This document shows positions 1 through 9,309 of a stretch of DNA of 64,000 bases, piece after piece. The position numbers were made by a program, and so were the translations under genes. Numbering within the stretch: position 1 is the first letter of the stretch; every line of letters begins with the position of its first letter. The notes beneath the pieces are model-generated. The model saw nothing but the letters and a program-made list of their open reading frames with translations, was not told the origin of the DNA and searched no databases. This stretch comes from Prorocentrum cordatum (Eukaryota > Sar > Dinophyceae > Prorocentrales > Prorocentraceae), in the NCBI GenBank assembly GCA_963575745.1, contig CAUYUJ010010491.1, forward strand, positions 164,994 to 228,993. The letters are read 5' to 3'.

Positions 1-92
1 GGAGGAGGAGGAGGAGGAGGAGGAGGAGGAGGAGGAGGAGAAGAGAGGAGGAGGAGGAGGAGAAAGGAGGAGGAGGAGGAGGAGGGAGAGGG
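1..92. repeat. (GGA)n microsatellite
   Basis: Nearly pure GGA repeats on the plus strand with a few interruptions. It abuts the outer edge of the split-direct-repeat retroelement at 93, and a second GGA tract abuts the opposite edge at 6115, so the element probably inserted into a GGA microsatellite. Confidence 0.95.
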
Positions 93-220
93 TGCTCCCG
101 TTTTTCCCAAGGGCCAGGAACATTCTCGCAGTGGCGCAGCATTTGGCACGCAGAAAGCGATTCGGCACCATGCGAGCTCACAAAAGGGGGAAGCTTGCTC
201 ACCTGGGAATCTATCCTGCT
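93..220 (-). repeat. Split direct repeat B2 (3' end of the YR element)
   Basis: Second copy of the B repeat. It forms the downstream terminus of the element and ends at the GGA microsatellite (1-92). The B1-to-B2 offset is about 309 bp, with A2 and a short spacer between them. Confidence 0.75.
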
Positions 221-287
221 CAAACCTGCGCAACAGAATTGTCAGCAGTTCTAACGTTAATGAGGCACGAAGTGGGCTGGCATAGGG

Positions 288-401
288 CAAAAGAACGACC
301 GTTTGAGCCGCGACAGAAGCGGTCAGGCGAAGACAAATGAGCATTGCACGCTTCACTCCACTAGTTACACTCTGCTCCGACAGTTCCGCGACGCTGCCAC
401 A
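288..401 (-). repeat. Split direct repeat A2
   Basis: Second copy of the 114-bp A repeat. It is directly joined to the B1 repeat at 402, so on the minus strand it lies between B1 and B2. The A/B junction is the position where a circular intermediate would recombine in PAT-like elements (family knowledge, not shown here). Confidence 0.85.
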
Positions 402-529
402 TGCTCCTGTTTCTCCCAATGGCCAGGAACATTCTCGCGGTGGCGCAGCATTCGGCATGCAAAAGACGATTCGGCACCATGCGAGCTCACAAAAGAGGGG
501 AGCCAGCTCGCCTTGAAATCTCTCCTGCC
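402..529 (-). repeat. Split direct repeat B1
   Basis: About 128 bp matching 93-220 in the same orientation at roughly 80% identity. The best conserved core is around 421-496. It lies immediately downstream of the methyltransferase-like coding remnant on the minus strand. Confidence 0.75.
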
Positions 530-569
530 CCCAGCCGCCATTAACTGCGACCTGGCGTTGAGGCGGCCT

Positions 570-1299
570 CTACTTCACGAGCTCACACCAGCTCTGCTTC
601 GATCTAAACACAACGACCCCGAATCTACAGTACACGGTGTGCGTCATGCGCGCTCTGGACAAAAGCTTTTGCATATGGGGCCGTCTCCACAGCGAGGGCG
701 TCCGAGGGTTCTCGACAGTCACTACAACCTTGCGTCTAGTACACGCACGCCCTATACGACAAGTGACTCTGAGCAACGCATTACCTACCCTCACCTTAGC
801 CGCATACAAAAAAAGAAAAGCGGGGCAGGCCAGCAGGGAACTGAACAGACCGCAGAGGGCCACCTGGCGCTCCGAATTTACCCCGACGAGCTCCTGAGAA
901 ACTACTGCAAGGCGTGCCGAGGTGCACATACGACGCTGCAGGCACAAGACTCAGCACCTCTCGCATCACTTTCTCTCGCGTCAGATACTGCGCATTCGAA
1001 TCGCGCAGCTCCCAGGTCCGCGCGCGCCAACCCCGACGCAGCAGGGCCATTGTTAGGCCTTTGGCACCCGCAAACAGTTCCAAGAAGAGCGGCGGGCTAG
1101 CGGCCGCCCCCTTTCCTGGCGCCTGCGCGCGAAGCGCCTTAACTGCCCCGACGCCAGCGCGACCTCCAGCTACACCGTGACCTTCGCCAGCAGCAGCTGC
1201 CTCTCGTGGTCGCCGCTGGCCAGACGCCGCATCCTGCTGGGGCCCTTCTGGTAGCGGCGCATTCTGAGGTCCGACAGCGTTCTTGCTCTGGTCAGCCAA
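570..1299 (-). pseudogene. C5-cytosine methyltransferase-like domain of the YR element, frameshifted
   Basis: Frame 1299-796 carries a SAM-binding motif I-like block (LFLELFAGAKGLTMALLRRG) and a motif IV-like PC box (VHLGTPCSSFSGARRG). After a frame change, frame 947-570 continues with KVVVTVENPRTPSLWRRPHM (ENP in place of the motif VI ENV) and THTVYCRFGV. These are motif orders of DNA cytosine methyltransferases. The domain follows the recombinase and precedes repeat B1, so it is part of the mobile element. Cytosine methyltransferases captured by retrotransposons have been reported in dinoflagellates. The frameshift near 850-900 makes this copy non-functional as a single protein. Confidence 0.6.
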
Positions 1300-1919
1300 T
1301 TGCGCGTGGGCGACGGCCCCCAGTTGGTCAGCCCGACCAGCGCCGCCCCCTTCTTGAACATGGCATTGAAAGCCGTGCCCGACAACGGGAGGAGGCGCTG
1401 CATCGGCGGCAGGCTGGCTGCAAGCTTCTGCAACAGCAGCCCCAGGAATGACCTTGCGAGGCTGTCCAGCGGGACCGAGTCGTTGAAGCTTCCGGTCTTG
1501 GTGGCCACACCCTTCCCCACGCCGTCCGCCAGCGATTGATCCGGCACGACGTGGCGCGCCCGCCGCGAGAGCAGCTCGCCTGGGCGGAGGTAGGCGCTGG
1601 CGGTCAGCACGACTCCCAGCACTGCCCGCTGCTGGTTTATGACATCACCAGGGCCTTGTCCGAGTCGTCGTCGTTCTCCATAACGGTCCAGAGCGCGTTG
1701 CAAAAGCCGTCGATATGCGCCCGCCTCTTCTCGCAGTCCTTCTTCGCCTTGGGGCCGACGCTCTCCTACTCCAGCGTGGTCGGACCACCAGCTCCGACAC
1801 TGCGCGCCGTCGCCTGACCCCTCGCCCCCGCAATCTTTGGCAAGGTCAGGCGGTCGGCTGGGCGGGCAAGGGGTCGGCGAGACCTCATCGATGAACGACG
1901 CCGCCGCGCGAGCCAGCAC
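1170..1919 (-). pseudogene. Tyrosine recombinase (phage-integrase-like) domain, C-terminally damaged
   Basis: A 249-codon frame contains the catalytic-domain block LTASAYLRPGELLSRRARHV with the first catalytic Arg, then SKTG-like and FNDSVPLDSL blocks, and ends with TRARTLSDLRMRRYQKGPSR carrying the expected terminal Tyr. The usual RHG/HxxR box is not clean (it reads NWGPSPTRNW here) and the spacing before Tyr is shortened, suggesting a small deletion. The domain follows RNase H, as in DIRS-like elements, and would catalyse integration of a circular intermediate. This copy is probably inactive. Confidence 0.65.
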
Positions 1920-2069
1920 CCCTGGCCCGCTGCCGCTCTGGGCGCCCTGGCTGGCTGCCCGCTCGCGCGCGGCGGCGGCGGCGCTGGAAAATGGCCTGCG
2001 CCCTGCGCGTCTCTCGCCCCCGGCAGCACGCGCCCCCGCGATGTCCCAAGCGCGGCGGCACCACCCTTG

Positions 2070-4258
2070 TCAATGGGCACTGCATCGGTCATCGGCGTCG
2101 CACGAGTCACAGGCCCGCTGGCACCGGCCCTCGCGCCCAGCGCAGGAGCACGCCTCAGCGCCCGCTCGCGCCTGGGCCCCCAGCGCAGCAGCGGCCGCCT
2201 TCTCGGCAGGCGAGTCGAACCATCGACTGGGTTCATCGGCTGGGTTGAGCTCGCTAGCGACCCACCGCACACTTGCGCGCGGAAAAATGGCCAAAGACAG
2301 CGCGGCCCACTTTCTAAGCAAGAAGAGTACAGGAGCCGATACCGCACGCCACTTCACAGAGAAACAAATGACGCTGACAATGATGGACTTTATGTCTGCA
2401 CTTTCTCCTCCACCCAAACAACACTGCACGCAACTCTTTGAAATTCATCGCCTCCTTCGAAAGGAAGAGTCAATGGCAACCTGCGCGCACATGTCCTGCT
2501 CCACCAGCCTTCCAAGGTCTGATGCATGGAGAGCTTGATGCTACTCGAGTTCTGATTCGAGACGTCCTCGGGGGCCCCTTCCGAAGCACGACGCCCAAGA
2601 AGACCGCCATGAGCAAAGCCAGACCAATGACCATCACGCAATGGATCGCGAAGCTGACGTTGAGAAAGAGAAGCGGGGAATTCCACGTCTCCGTCGGCAT
2701 CCGTCTCAAGCGCGAGCTCCCGCGGCCTCCGCGCCTGCTCGATTCGGAACCGCCAGCGCTCACTCCAGCGGCCCACCTATGCCGGCTCCTGCAGGGCGTA
2801 GCCCCTGAGCGTTGCGTCCGAGCAGGTCACCAAGCTTGACCAAGGCGGGTCGAACTGCACGGCCAGCAGCGACAACAGGCCCGCGGCGTTGACGAACTCC
2901 TGCCTCACCGATGGCCACAGCGGCACCAGGTGCCGGCAGTGCTTGCGAGCACGGTCGCACACCGACCTGAAGACGCCCAGCGACGGCCTGTTCAGCAACA
3001 TGGCGCGGGCGAAATGCCCGACCATCTTCTCCACCTCCCGACCGGCCACCCTGCGCCGCGGCAGGAACGCTCTCGCCCCTTGCAGGAGGCGCCGGCGCTT
3101 CCCTTGCGCCAGCCTCGCTCTGACCTTGATGCCATCCAGCTCCAACCCGAGCGCCCCCGCCAAATTCTCGCCCTCCTCGACCTCGTGCAGGGGCGGGCCC
3201 ACGCCCGCCATCACCTTGGCGGCCTGCCCCCGCCGCTCTCGCGGCGCCTGCCCTGGTCGAGACGAAGATCTCGCCGGCCGCGCACGCCACCCTGGGCACC
3301 AGCATGGCCGCCACATCAGGCGCGAGCTGGCGACCCACCAGCTCGCTCTCGGTGCCTCCAAGCCCCCCACGACGAAGAAGCTCACGATGCGCTTGCTGGG
3401 CTCAGCGCATGGCCCTCGAGAAGCCCATCGGCGGCACCTCCAAGCAAGGGTGGACACAAGCCCCTGGCGCCACCTGCTGCTCCCCGATGGCGTTCACCCC
3501 AAGCTCGCCAGCCCGCAACGGTCGCATGCCGAACCGCGGGATCATGTACTCGGGCACCCTGAACTGATAGGAGCACTCTGCGATTTCCTGAATCGAGAAC
3601 TCGAGCACGTCGCCTGGCTCCGCCCCCAAGCCCACCACCGCCGTGGTGGACGCCAAGTGAATCGTAGCTGGGCGTCGCAAGGGCCTGGTTCACCGGCCTC
3701 GCGGTTCACCAGCCTCGCGTCTACAATAAGTAGCAATCGCCCCGACTTCTTCTTCTTCACGCAACAAATTCCCATTTCAAAATCTCGACGAGGACGCAAC
3801 TCGACAATGTCCCGCCTGAGCAGGTCCTGAACGAAGCAAACGTACTCATCCCTGTTCTCGCGCAAAGTCATAGCCCAATAGACCTTCGCAGGCTGCGGGC
3901 GGACATCATCCGCGCGAAGTAGCAGCGAATGTTCACCGTTGAGCACCTCCTGGTAGTCTGGCCCCGGCAGCACCTCCAGCAAGTCAACGCAGCCCGCCGA
4001 CTCGGGCCACGAAACCAGACCACGTTCAAACGGCGCAACCACAGTAGAGCCCTCTGGGCCGTAGCCCAAAGTCTCGGCGCCGAGCAACTCCGTCAGGGCT
4101 GCCTCAGGGCTGGGAACATTGCTCGGCGGGACATCGTCTGAGACGGCCCGCCAAATCATATCCACAGCGGAAAACTGCGCTTTCGCCTTCGCGCAAAAGT
4201 CGCCCTCCCCGCGCATAACGTCCAGGGCGGCGATGCAGTCGTTCACACGGCGGCCCAC
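2070..4258 (-). pseudogene. Reverse transcriptase-RNase H region of the YR retrotransposon, frameshifted
   Basis: The open frame 4258-3542 contains an RT finger/palm block (GICCVKKKKSGRLLLIVDAR followed by LVNR). The same protein continues in other frames: 3680-3402 (EYMIPRFGMRPLRAGELGVN) and 3457-2777, where a thumb-like region ends in VTCSDATLRGYAL, the expected first RNase H strand. The RNase H end is at 2429-2070 with RWVASELNPADEPSRWFDSP, the typical C-terminal H/D region of DIRS-type RNase H. I could not find a clean YxDD motif, probably because of the frameshifts near 3380. Several indels make this a pseudogene of a once continuous RT-RNase H. Confidence 0.68.
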
Positions 4259-4289
4259 AACAGACTCGCGACCGCTTCGCTAGGCAGCC

Positions 4290-5556
4290 CAACGAGGCAT
4301 GCACCTCCTAGCCGGAGGCAGCGGCACCAAGGGAAGAGGAAGAAGACCCCTGGGCACCACTCGCTCCATCGGCCTGATGGTTCCAGCTGGGGTCGGCCAA
4401 GCCCCAGCCTCGCTCAGCACCATGACTTCTTCGGAGGAGCACGCGCCAACGCACGCTCCTCCGCCGCCTTGCGCCCCTCCTTCAAGATGGCCGAATCGCG
4501 GGCCGCCGACTCGGCCACCCACTTCAGCCGCGTGCGCCCCAGGTAGTAGTCCTGCGCGTCAAAGTCCTTCCCCGTCTCCTTTCTCTCCTTGACCTTGTTG
4601 TTCGATGAAATGCATGTGCCTAGCGAGCGCCTCGAGAGACGCTAAGTTGGCCACGTCAATTTGGTCGTACGTGCAAGCCAGCACGAGGATCTCCGGCAAC
4701 ATCTCGTGAGCCACCACCGCGTGCTCGTCATCATTCAGCTTGTTCTCATGCTTCCAGGTGATGTGACGCTGCACCGGGCCGCCGCTTATCTTGGCGATCT
4801 CCCCCGCAACATACAGTGTGGTGCGAGGCCATGACAGCGCCCAGTCCTCGAAGTCGCCGAGGCAAGCACTCTCCGCAACGCTCCCCATGGTCCTGAACCT
4901 CCGACACGCCGAGTCCCTCAGGATGGACAGAATCCGTGCATCCTCCGCGGCCGCGGGCGGGGTCCTGGTGCCACCAACTGCGTCTCCGCCTCCACCCCGC
5001 ACTCTGAAGCTGCGCAGCGCCTCCTGTGCCTCCTGGCCCGGATCCAGGCGCATCGTGATCGCCGACTTCTCCTTGCGACCCAAGTCGTAGACGCCGTAGC
5101 TCCCGATGGCCATGAAGACCTCCGAGGGCGTGTCCAACCGATCTGGCAGAAAACCGCGCCCAGCTTCACCGCCGCCGTCTCCACCACGCAGCACCAGTCC
5201 ACACGCCTCGCGCGTGCCAGCTCCTCGTCGGCCGCACCCGGCGGCGGCGGCAGAGGAGGCCCGACCGCCGGCTCGACCTCGGGACCCGGTTCGATCGCCG
5301 CCCGGCCGAGGTCCTCGCGCAGCTGCGCCGCCAGCTCCTCCGCCGAATTCGTCAACGCTGCGAGCTCAGCGCCCACCACGCGATTGGCGAAGCGGTACAC
5401 CGGCTGCCCGCGTGCCGCCCAGAGCCCTGGCGGCAACCCGCCGCGAGGCCTGGCCTGCTGGAAATCCGCCACGCGCTCGGTGTCGTAGGTCTCCTCGTAG
5501 ACGTCCCTGTCCGGCCTCACAATCACGCACGTGGCGCCCGACACCACTGCGAGCAC
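4290..5556 (-). pseudogene. Gag-like region of the YR retrotransposon, frameshifted
   Basis: Two overlapping minus-strand reading frames (5556-4918 and 5194-4559) join into one protein-like stretch followed by a short basic/Pro-rich stretch down to about 4290. Recognisable blocks include VAGEIAKISGGPVQRHITWK, ACTYDQIDVANLASLEALAR and EELAAQLREDLGRA. These resemble the region upstream of RT in dinoflagellate retroelement polyproteins as I remember them. No zinc knuckle is visible. The switch of frame near 5190-5000 is a disabling indel. The function as a nucleocapsid/gag precursor is inferred only from its position before RT. Confidence 0.5.
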
Positions 5557-6000
5557 CAGCCACTCATGTCAGGGTCCCCCCTCCTCGCCGTAGTCGACGA
5601 AGAGCGTGTCCCCGGCCTGCACGTTGAGCGCCCTGCGCACGACCCTCCGCTTCGGCGCCATGGCCCTGCGGCGAGAGCTGCACCTCCTTGCCAGTGGCCT
5701 TCGCCCCGAAGCCCCAGAAGAGCACACGAATCGAGATCACGCACCCGCACTCAGTGGCCTGCGCCGCTAGCACCGCCGCCGCCCCGAGCACGAAACTGAT
5801 GGCCGACGCGACCACTTGAGAGCCCAGCGGCACAGGTCACAGGGGCACCCAACACGTGCGTCCGCGAGAGACACGCGTCAGCAGAAGTAGATATGGCCAG
5901 TGCACACGGCGAGACAGTGGAATCGAAGAACTCTGCGGCTGGGGGAGCGGGAGCGGCCTTCGGAAAGTAGGAGCCCCAGCCGAAATCTCCCATCCGCCAC

Positions 6001-6114
6001 CAAAAGAACGACCGCTTCAGCCGCGACAGCAGCGGCCAGGCGAAGACAAATGAGCATTGCATGCTTCACTCCACTAGCTACACTCTGCTCCGACCGTTCC
6101 GCAACGCTGCCACA
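6001..6114 (-). repeat. Split direct repeat A1 (5' end of the YR element)
   Basis: This 114-bp segment is about 93% identical (8 mismatches counted by eye, no gaps) to 288-401 in the same orientation. It lies at the upstream end of the minus-strand coding region and stops exactly where a GGA microsatellite begins. Confidence 0.85.
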
Positions 6115-6145
6115 GGAGGAGGAGGAGGAGGTGGAGGAGGACGGG
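6115..6145. repeat. Short GGA-rich microsatellite
   Basis: A GGA/GGT tract that starts exactly where repeat A1 ends. It is the right-hand partner of the GGA tract at 1-92 and supports insertion of the YR element into a GGA array. Confidence 0.85.
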
Positions 6146-6755
6146 TCGCCTAAGCCCTTCGGAGAAACCCTCCACCCAGCACGGCGGGCCGCTGCTGATG
6201 CCGCGAGCGCCGCGGGCGCCTCCGTCGCACGCGCAGCCCGCCGCCTCGCCCTCCGCGCCCCGCTCGCCGCTCTACCCGGTGGCGGGACAGGCCATCTTAC
6301 TCTACGGCTCCAACAAGCTGAGGGCGGGGTGGGTCTGGCCCTTCGTCCCCTGGACGGGGGCCGATGGGAAACCAGCATCGGTGGCTTTTCCGAGGTGCGC
6401 GAGCGCTTGCTCCGCAACACCGCCCACGGCTTCCTTCCCCAAACCCCCATTCTCCCTTCCCTCCTCTACGCTCCTCCTTCCCCCCCTTCCCTTTGCGACC
6501 CCCCCCCGCCTCCTTGCCACTCAGGGGCAGGAAGAGGACGAGTAATTGTACATTGGCGCGCCGCCACTGTGCGTAGGACACGGCAGGCGGCGAATCCTCG
6601 AAGCCCCCTAAGATTGTCTCTCGCTTGCGAGGCCCAGCCTTCGAGGGACCGGGCCCGCACGCAGGACAGCAGCCCGCTGCTGAACACCCGATTTAGGGAG
6701 ACAGTGCATGCTACCCCTTCCTGGATGGGGAGGCTGGCTCAAACGCCCCATTGGG
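6146..6755. other. No gene identified
   Basis: GC-rich unique-looking DNA. A plus-strand frame around 6260-6420 reads smoothly (for example GQAILLYGSNKLRAGWVWPF) and might be an eroded exon, but there are no matching splice sites or family motifs. Pyrimidine-rich DNA occupies 6430-6510. Confidence 0.5.
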
Positions 6756-6914
6756 TTAGGTCGGGCGTGTCCCCCTACAGGCAGATGTTGGACGAAATGC
6801 AAAATAGACAAACAAATCTCGGAAAAGACTCGAAAATACTCGAGGGACAGTCCCCGGACTATTTTTGATACCATTTTTGAACATTCCCCCTGTAGAGGGA
6901 CATGCCCGATTTAA
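6756..6914. mobile_element. MITE-like inverted-repeat element, copy 1
   Basis: A 159-bp element with ~26-bp terminal inverted repeats. The left end begins TTAGGTCGGGC and the right end finishes GCCCGATTTAA, and the complementarity runs inward to a CCTACAGG/CCTGTAG block. It is bounded by a perfect 8-bp direct duplication CCATTGGG (6748-6755 and 6915-6922). No ORF is present. A second copy lies at 27342-27501. An 8-bp duplication is typical of hAT-like (also P-like) DNA transposons, so a non-autonomous derivative of such a transposon is inferred. Confidence 0.85.
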
Positions 6915-6922
6915 CCATTGGG

Positions 6923-7700
6923 CGGGGCCCTGAGTGGAGATGAGGCAATTTGAAACAAGTAGGAGGCGGACGTGAAGGCCAGGGAGAGGGAGGAGAACGA
7001 GGAGGGCGGAGGTATGGAGGGGTGCCGGTGCGCCCAGGGCCCAGCGCGTGTGCCTGCTGGCCTCTCTTCGTGCCCTCGCCTGTTTAAAGACATTCAGCGC
7101 GTTCCACAAGAGGGGTCACCAATGATTCGCAGGGTGCCTCTGACAACATCGCGTATTTCTCCTCCTCCTCCTCCTCCTTCTCCTCCTCCTTCATTGCCGT
7201 CCTCTCGTTGCTCGGCCCCACCTTGCCAGGAACGCCGAGAGGAAACGGGTACTCGCCATCCTTTGTCACGATGGTCTTGCCATCCTCAGGCTGAAAACCA
7301 AAAATCAGCACAACAGGTGGGCACAACACATGTAACACCTCGACCCTGATTTTCGTAGGTGCAGCGACTGTCTCTGGCAGCTGAGCCTCATCAAGAACTT
7401 CACGACTCCGACATCATCACGCAAGACGGGTCCCTGCAGCCCGAGATTCGGCCAAACCCCACGCGCTCCAGGCAATTGCTACGAAGACGTACAGTGGCCG
7501 CCGCGGGGAAGACGTCGGCCCACCACGAGGTCATCGCCTTGACCATCATTCGACCACGGCGCTCAAATCAAAACGCGGCCAGAGCTGGAACGCCCACTGC
7601 CCCCTGCCGTCGGCGCCAGGTCCCTCCAGCACTGCCGAAGCATCGCGGCCTGCGCGATGCGGCTGACCACCCACCCTGGTAGAGGGGGGCGATGGATACT
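6923..7700. other. Mostly unassigned DNA with a short CTC tract
   Basis: Apart from the exon candidate at 7222-7290 I see no gene. A short CTC microsatellite lies at about 7158-7192. The plus-strand reading frames are short and composition-driven. Confidence 0.5.
7222..7290 (-). CDS. Candidate host-gene exon of unknown protein
   Basis: On the minus strand a pyrimidine-rich tract (TGATTTTTGGTTTTCAG) is followed at 7290 by a 69-nt open segment ending at AAG|GTGGGG (7222), as expected for an internal exon flanked by AG and GT. It encodes 23 residues, PEDGKTIVTKDGEY then PFPLGVPGK, with protein-like composition unlike the neighbouring repeats. Phase is symmetric (exactly 23 codons). No flanking exons could be joined with confidence and the protein family is unknown, so this is only a candidate. 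Confidence 0.3.
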
Positions 7701-7724
7701 CTGACGCCCTGTGCGGGAGGGGCA

Positions 7725-7830
7725 AGGGGGGAGGTTGAGATGGAGAGGGAAAAGGGAACAGGAAGGGAGGGAGGGAGGGAGGGGGGCCTGGGCAAGGGGG
7801 ACAGGCAGAAAGGAGAAGGGGGAGAAGTCG
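7725..7830. repeat. Purine-rich (GGGA/GGA) tract
   Basis: G- and A-rich plus strand dominated by GGGA and GAGG words, with no coding signal. It precedes the compound CTC-CAT array. Confidence 0.6.
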
Positions 7831-7959
7831 GCCTTGGGCCGTACCCCACCTCCGTGAGGCAATTACCATGCTGGCGCAGGGCTCCGCGGGGCATCGTTCT
7901 CCCCTCCTTCTCCTTTCCTCCCCCGAGCACTGTCCCTCTCCTTTTCATTTTCATCCTCA

Positions 7960-8034
7960 GTACCCTCCTCCTCCTCCTCCTCCTCCTCCTCCTCCTCCTC
8001 CTCCTCCTCCTCCTCCTCCTCCTCTTCTTCCTTA
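7960..8034. repeat. (CTC)n microsatellite
   Basis: About 25 uninterrupted CTC triplets on the plus strand. It directly precedes the much longer CAT array, giving a compound CTC-then-CAT locus. Long poly-Pro/poly-Glu frames here are artefacts of the repeat. Confidence 0.97.
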
Positions 8035-8059
8035 TCTTCAAACCTCATCCTCCTTATCG

Positions 8060-8107
8060 TCGTCATCATCAGCAGCAGCACCCTCATCCTCATCCTCATC
8101 CTCATCC

Positions 8108-8190
<83 letters not shown>

Positions 8191-8703
8191 GTCGTCGTCG
8201 TCATCATCATCATCATCATCATCACCAGCAGCATCAGCATCAGCCATCCTCACCATCGTCAGCAGCAGCATCATCAGCATCATGATCATGATCATGATCA
8301 TGATCATGATCATCATCATCATCATCATCATCAGCAGCAGCATCATCATCATCATCATCATAGTCACCGTCAGCATCAGCAGCAGCATCACCATCATCAT
8401 CATCGTCATCACCAGCAGCAGCAGCATCAGCATCAGCATCAGCATCAGCAGCATCATCACTATCATCACCATCATCATAATAATCAGCATCAGCATCATC
8501 ATCGTCGTCATCCGCATCAGCATCAATATCATAATCTTCATCATCATCTCAGCATCATCATCATCATCATCATCATCATCACCATCACCATCATCACCAT
8601 CACCATCACTGTCATCATCATCAGCAGCATCATCATGATCATCTCCTCATCCTCATCCTCATCCTCCTCACAACCACCACCACCACCAACAGCACCACTG
8701 TCG

Positions 8704-8746
<43 letters not shown>

Positions 8747-8923
8747 CATCAACACCATCAGCCGTAGCATCATCAGCATCATCATCACCATCATCATCAA
8801 CAGCAGCAACAGAAACACCACCACCACCACAACCACCACAACCACCCCAAAGACCACCATCATCATCATCATCGTCATCATCAGCATCATCATCGTCATA
8901 ATCATTATCAGCATCAGCATCGG

Positions 8924-8972
<49 letters not shown>

Positions 8973-9130
8973 GTCATCATCGTCATCATCATCATTGTCG
9001 TCATCAGCATCATCACCACCACCACTACCATCACCACCACCACCATCACCACAACCATCAGAATAGTAAAAATAAATCATCATCATCATCATCACCAGAA
9101 TCATCATCAGCATCAGCAGCATCATCCTTC

Positions 9131-9164
<34 letters not shown>

Positions 9165-9290
9165 GATCATCATCATCATCATCATCATCATCAGCATCAT
9201 CATCATCATTACCATGATCATCGTCATCATCATCAGAATCCATATCATAATCATCATCGGTATCATTATCATCTGCGTCCTCCACCTCCG
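8060..9290. repeat. Long degenerate (CAT)n trinucleotide array
   Basis: About 1.2 kb of CAT triplets on the plus strand, interspersed with CAG, CGT, CAC and CCT variants and a GATCAT hexamer run near 8280-8312. The repeat reads open in several frames and gives poly-His, poly-Ser, poly-Ile, poly-Met or poly-Asp peptides, none with domain content. No gene is supported. Confidence 0.97.
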
Positions 9291-9309
9291 CCTCCTCACC
9301 TTCATTTCT

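Larger units (their letters stand above)
93..6114 (-). mobile_element. Degenerate tyrosine-recombinase (DIRS/PAT-like) retrotransposon with split direct repeats
   Basis: Read on the minus strand, the order is repeat A1 (6114-6001), gag-like region, RT, RNase H, tyrosine recombinase, methyltransferase-like domain, then B1 (529-402), A2 (401-288) and B2 (220-93). The pattern A1-ORFs-B1-A2-B2 is the split-direct-repeat architecture known from PAT/Ngaro-type tyrosine-recombinase retrotransposons. A1 and A2 differ at 8 of 114 positions by eye. Both outer ends abut GGA microsatellites. No long target duplication is visible, as expected for recombinase-mediated insertion. The coding part has several frameshifts, so this copy is dead. 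Boundaries come from where repeat similarity stops. Confidence 0.72.
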
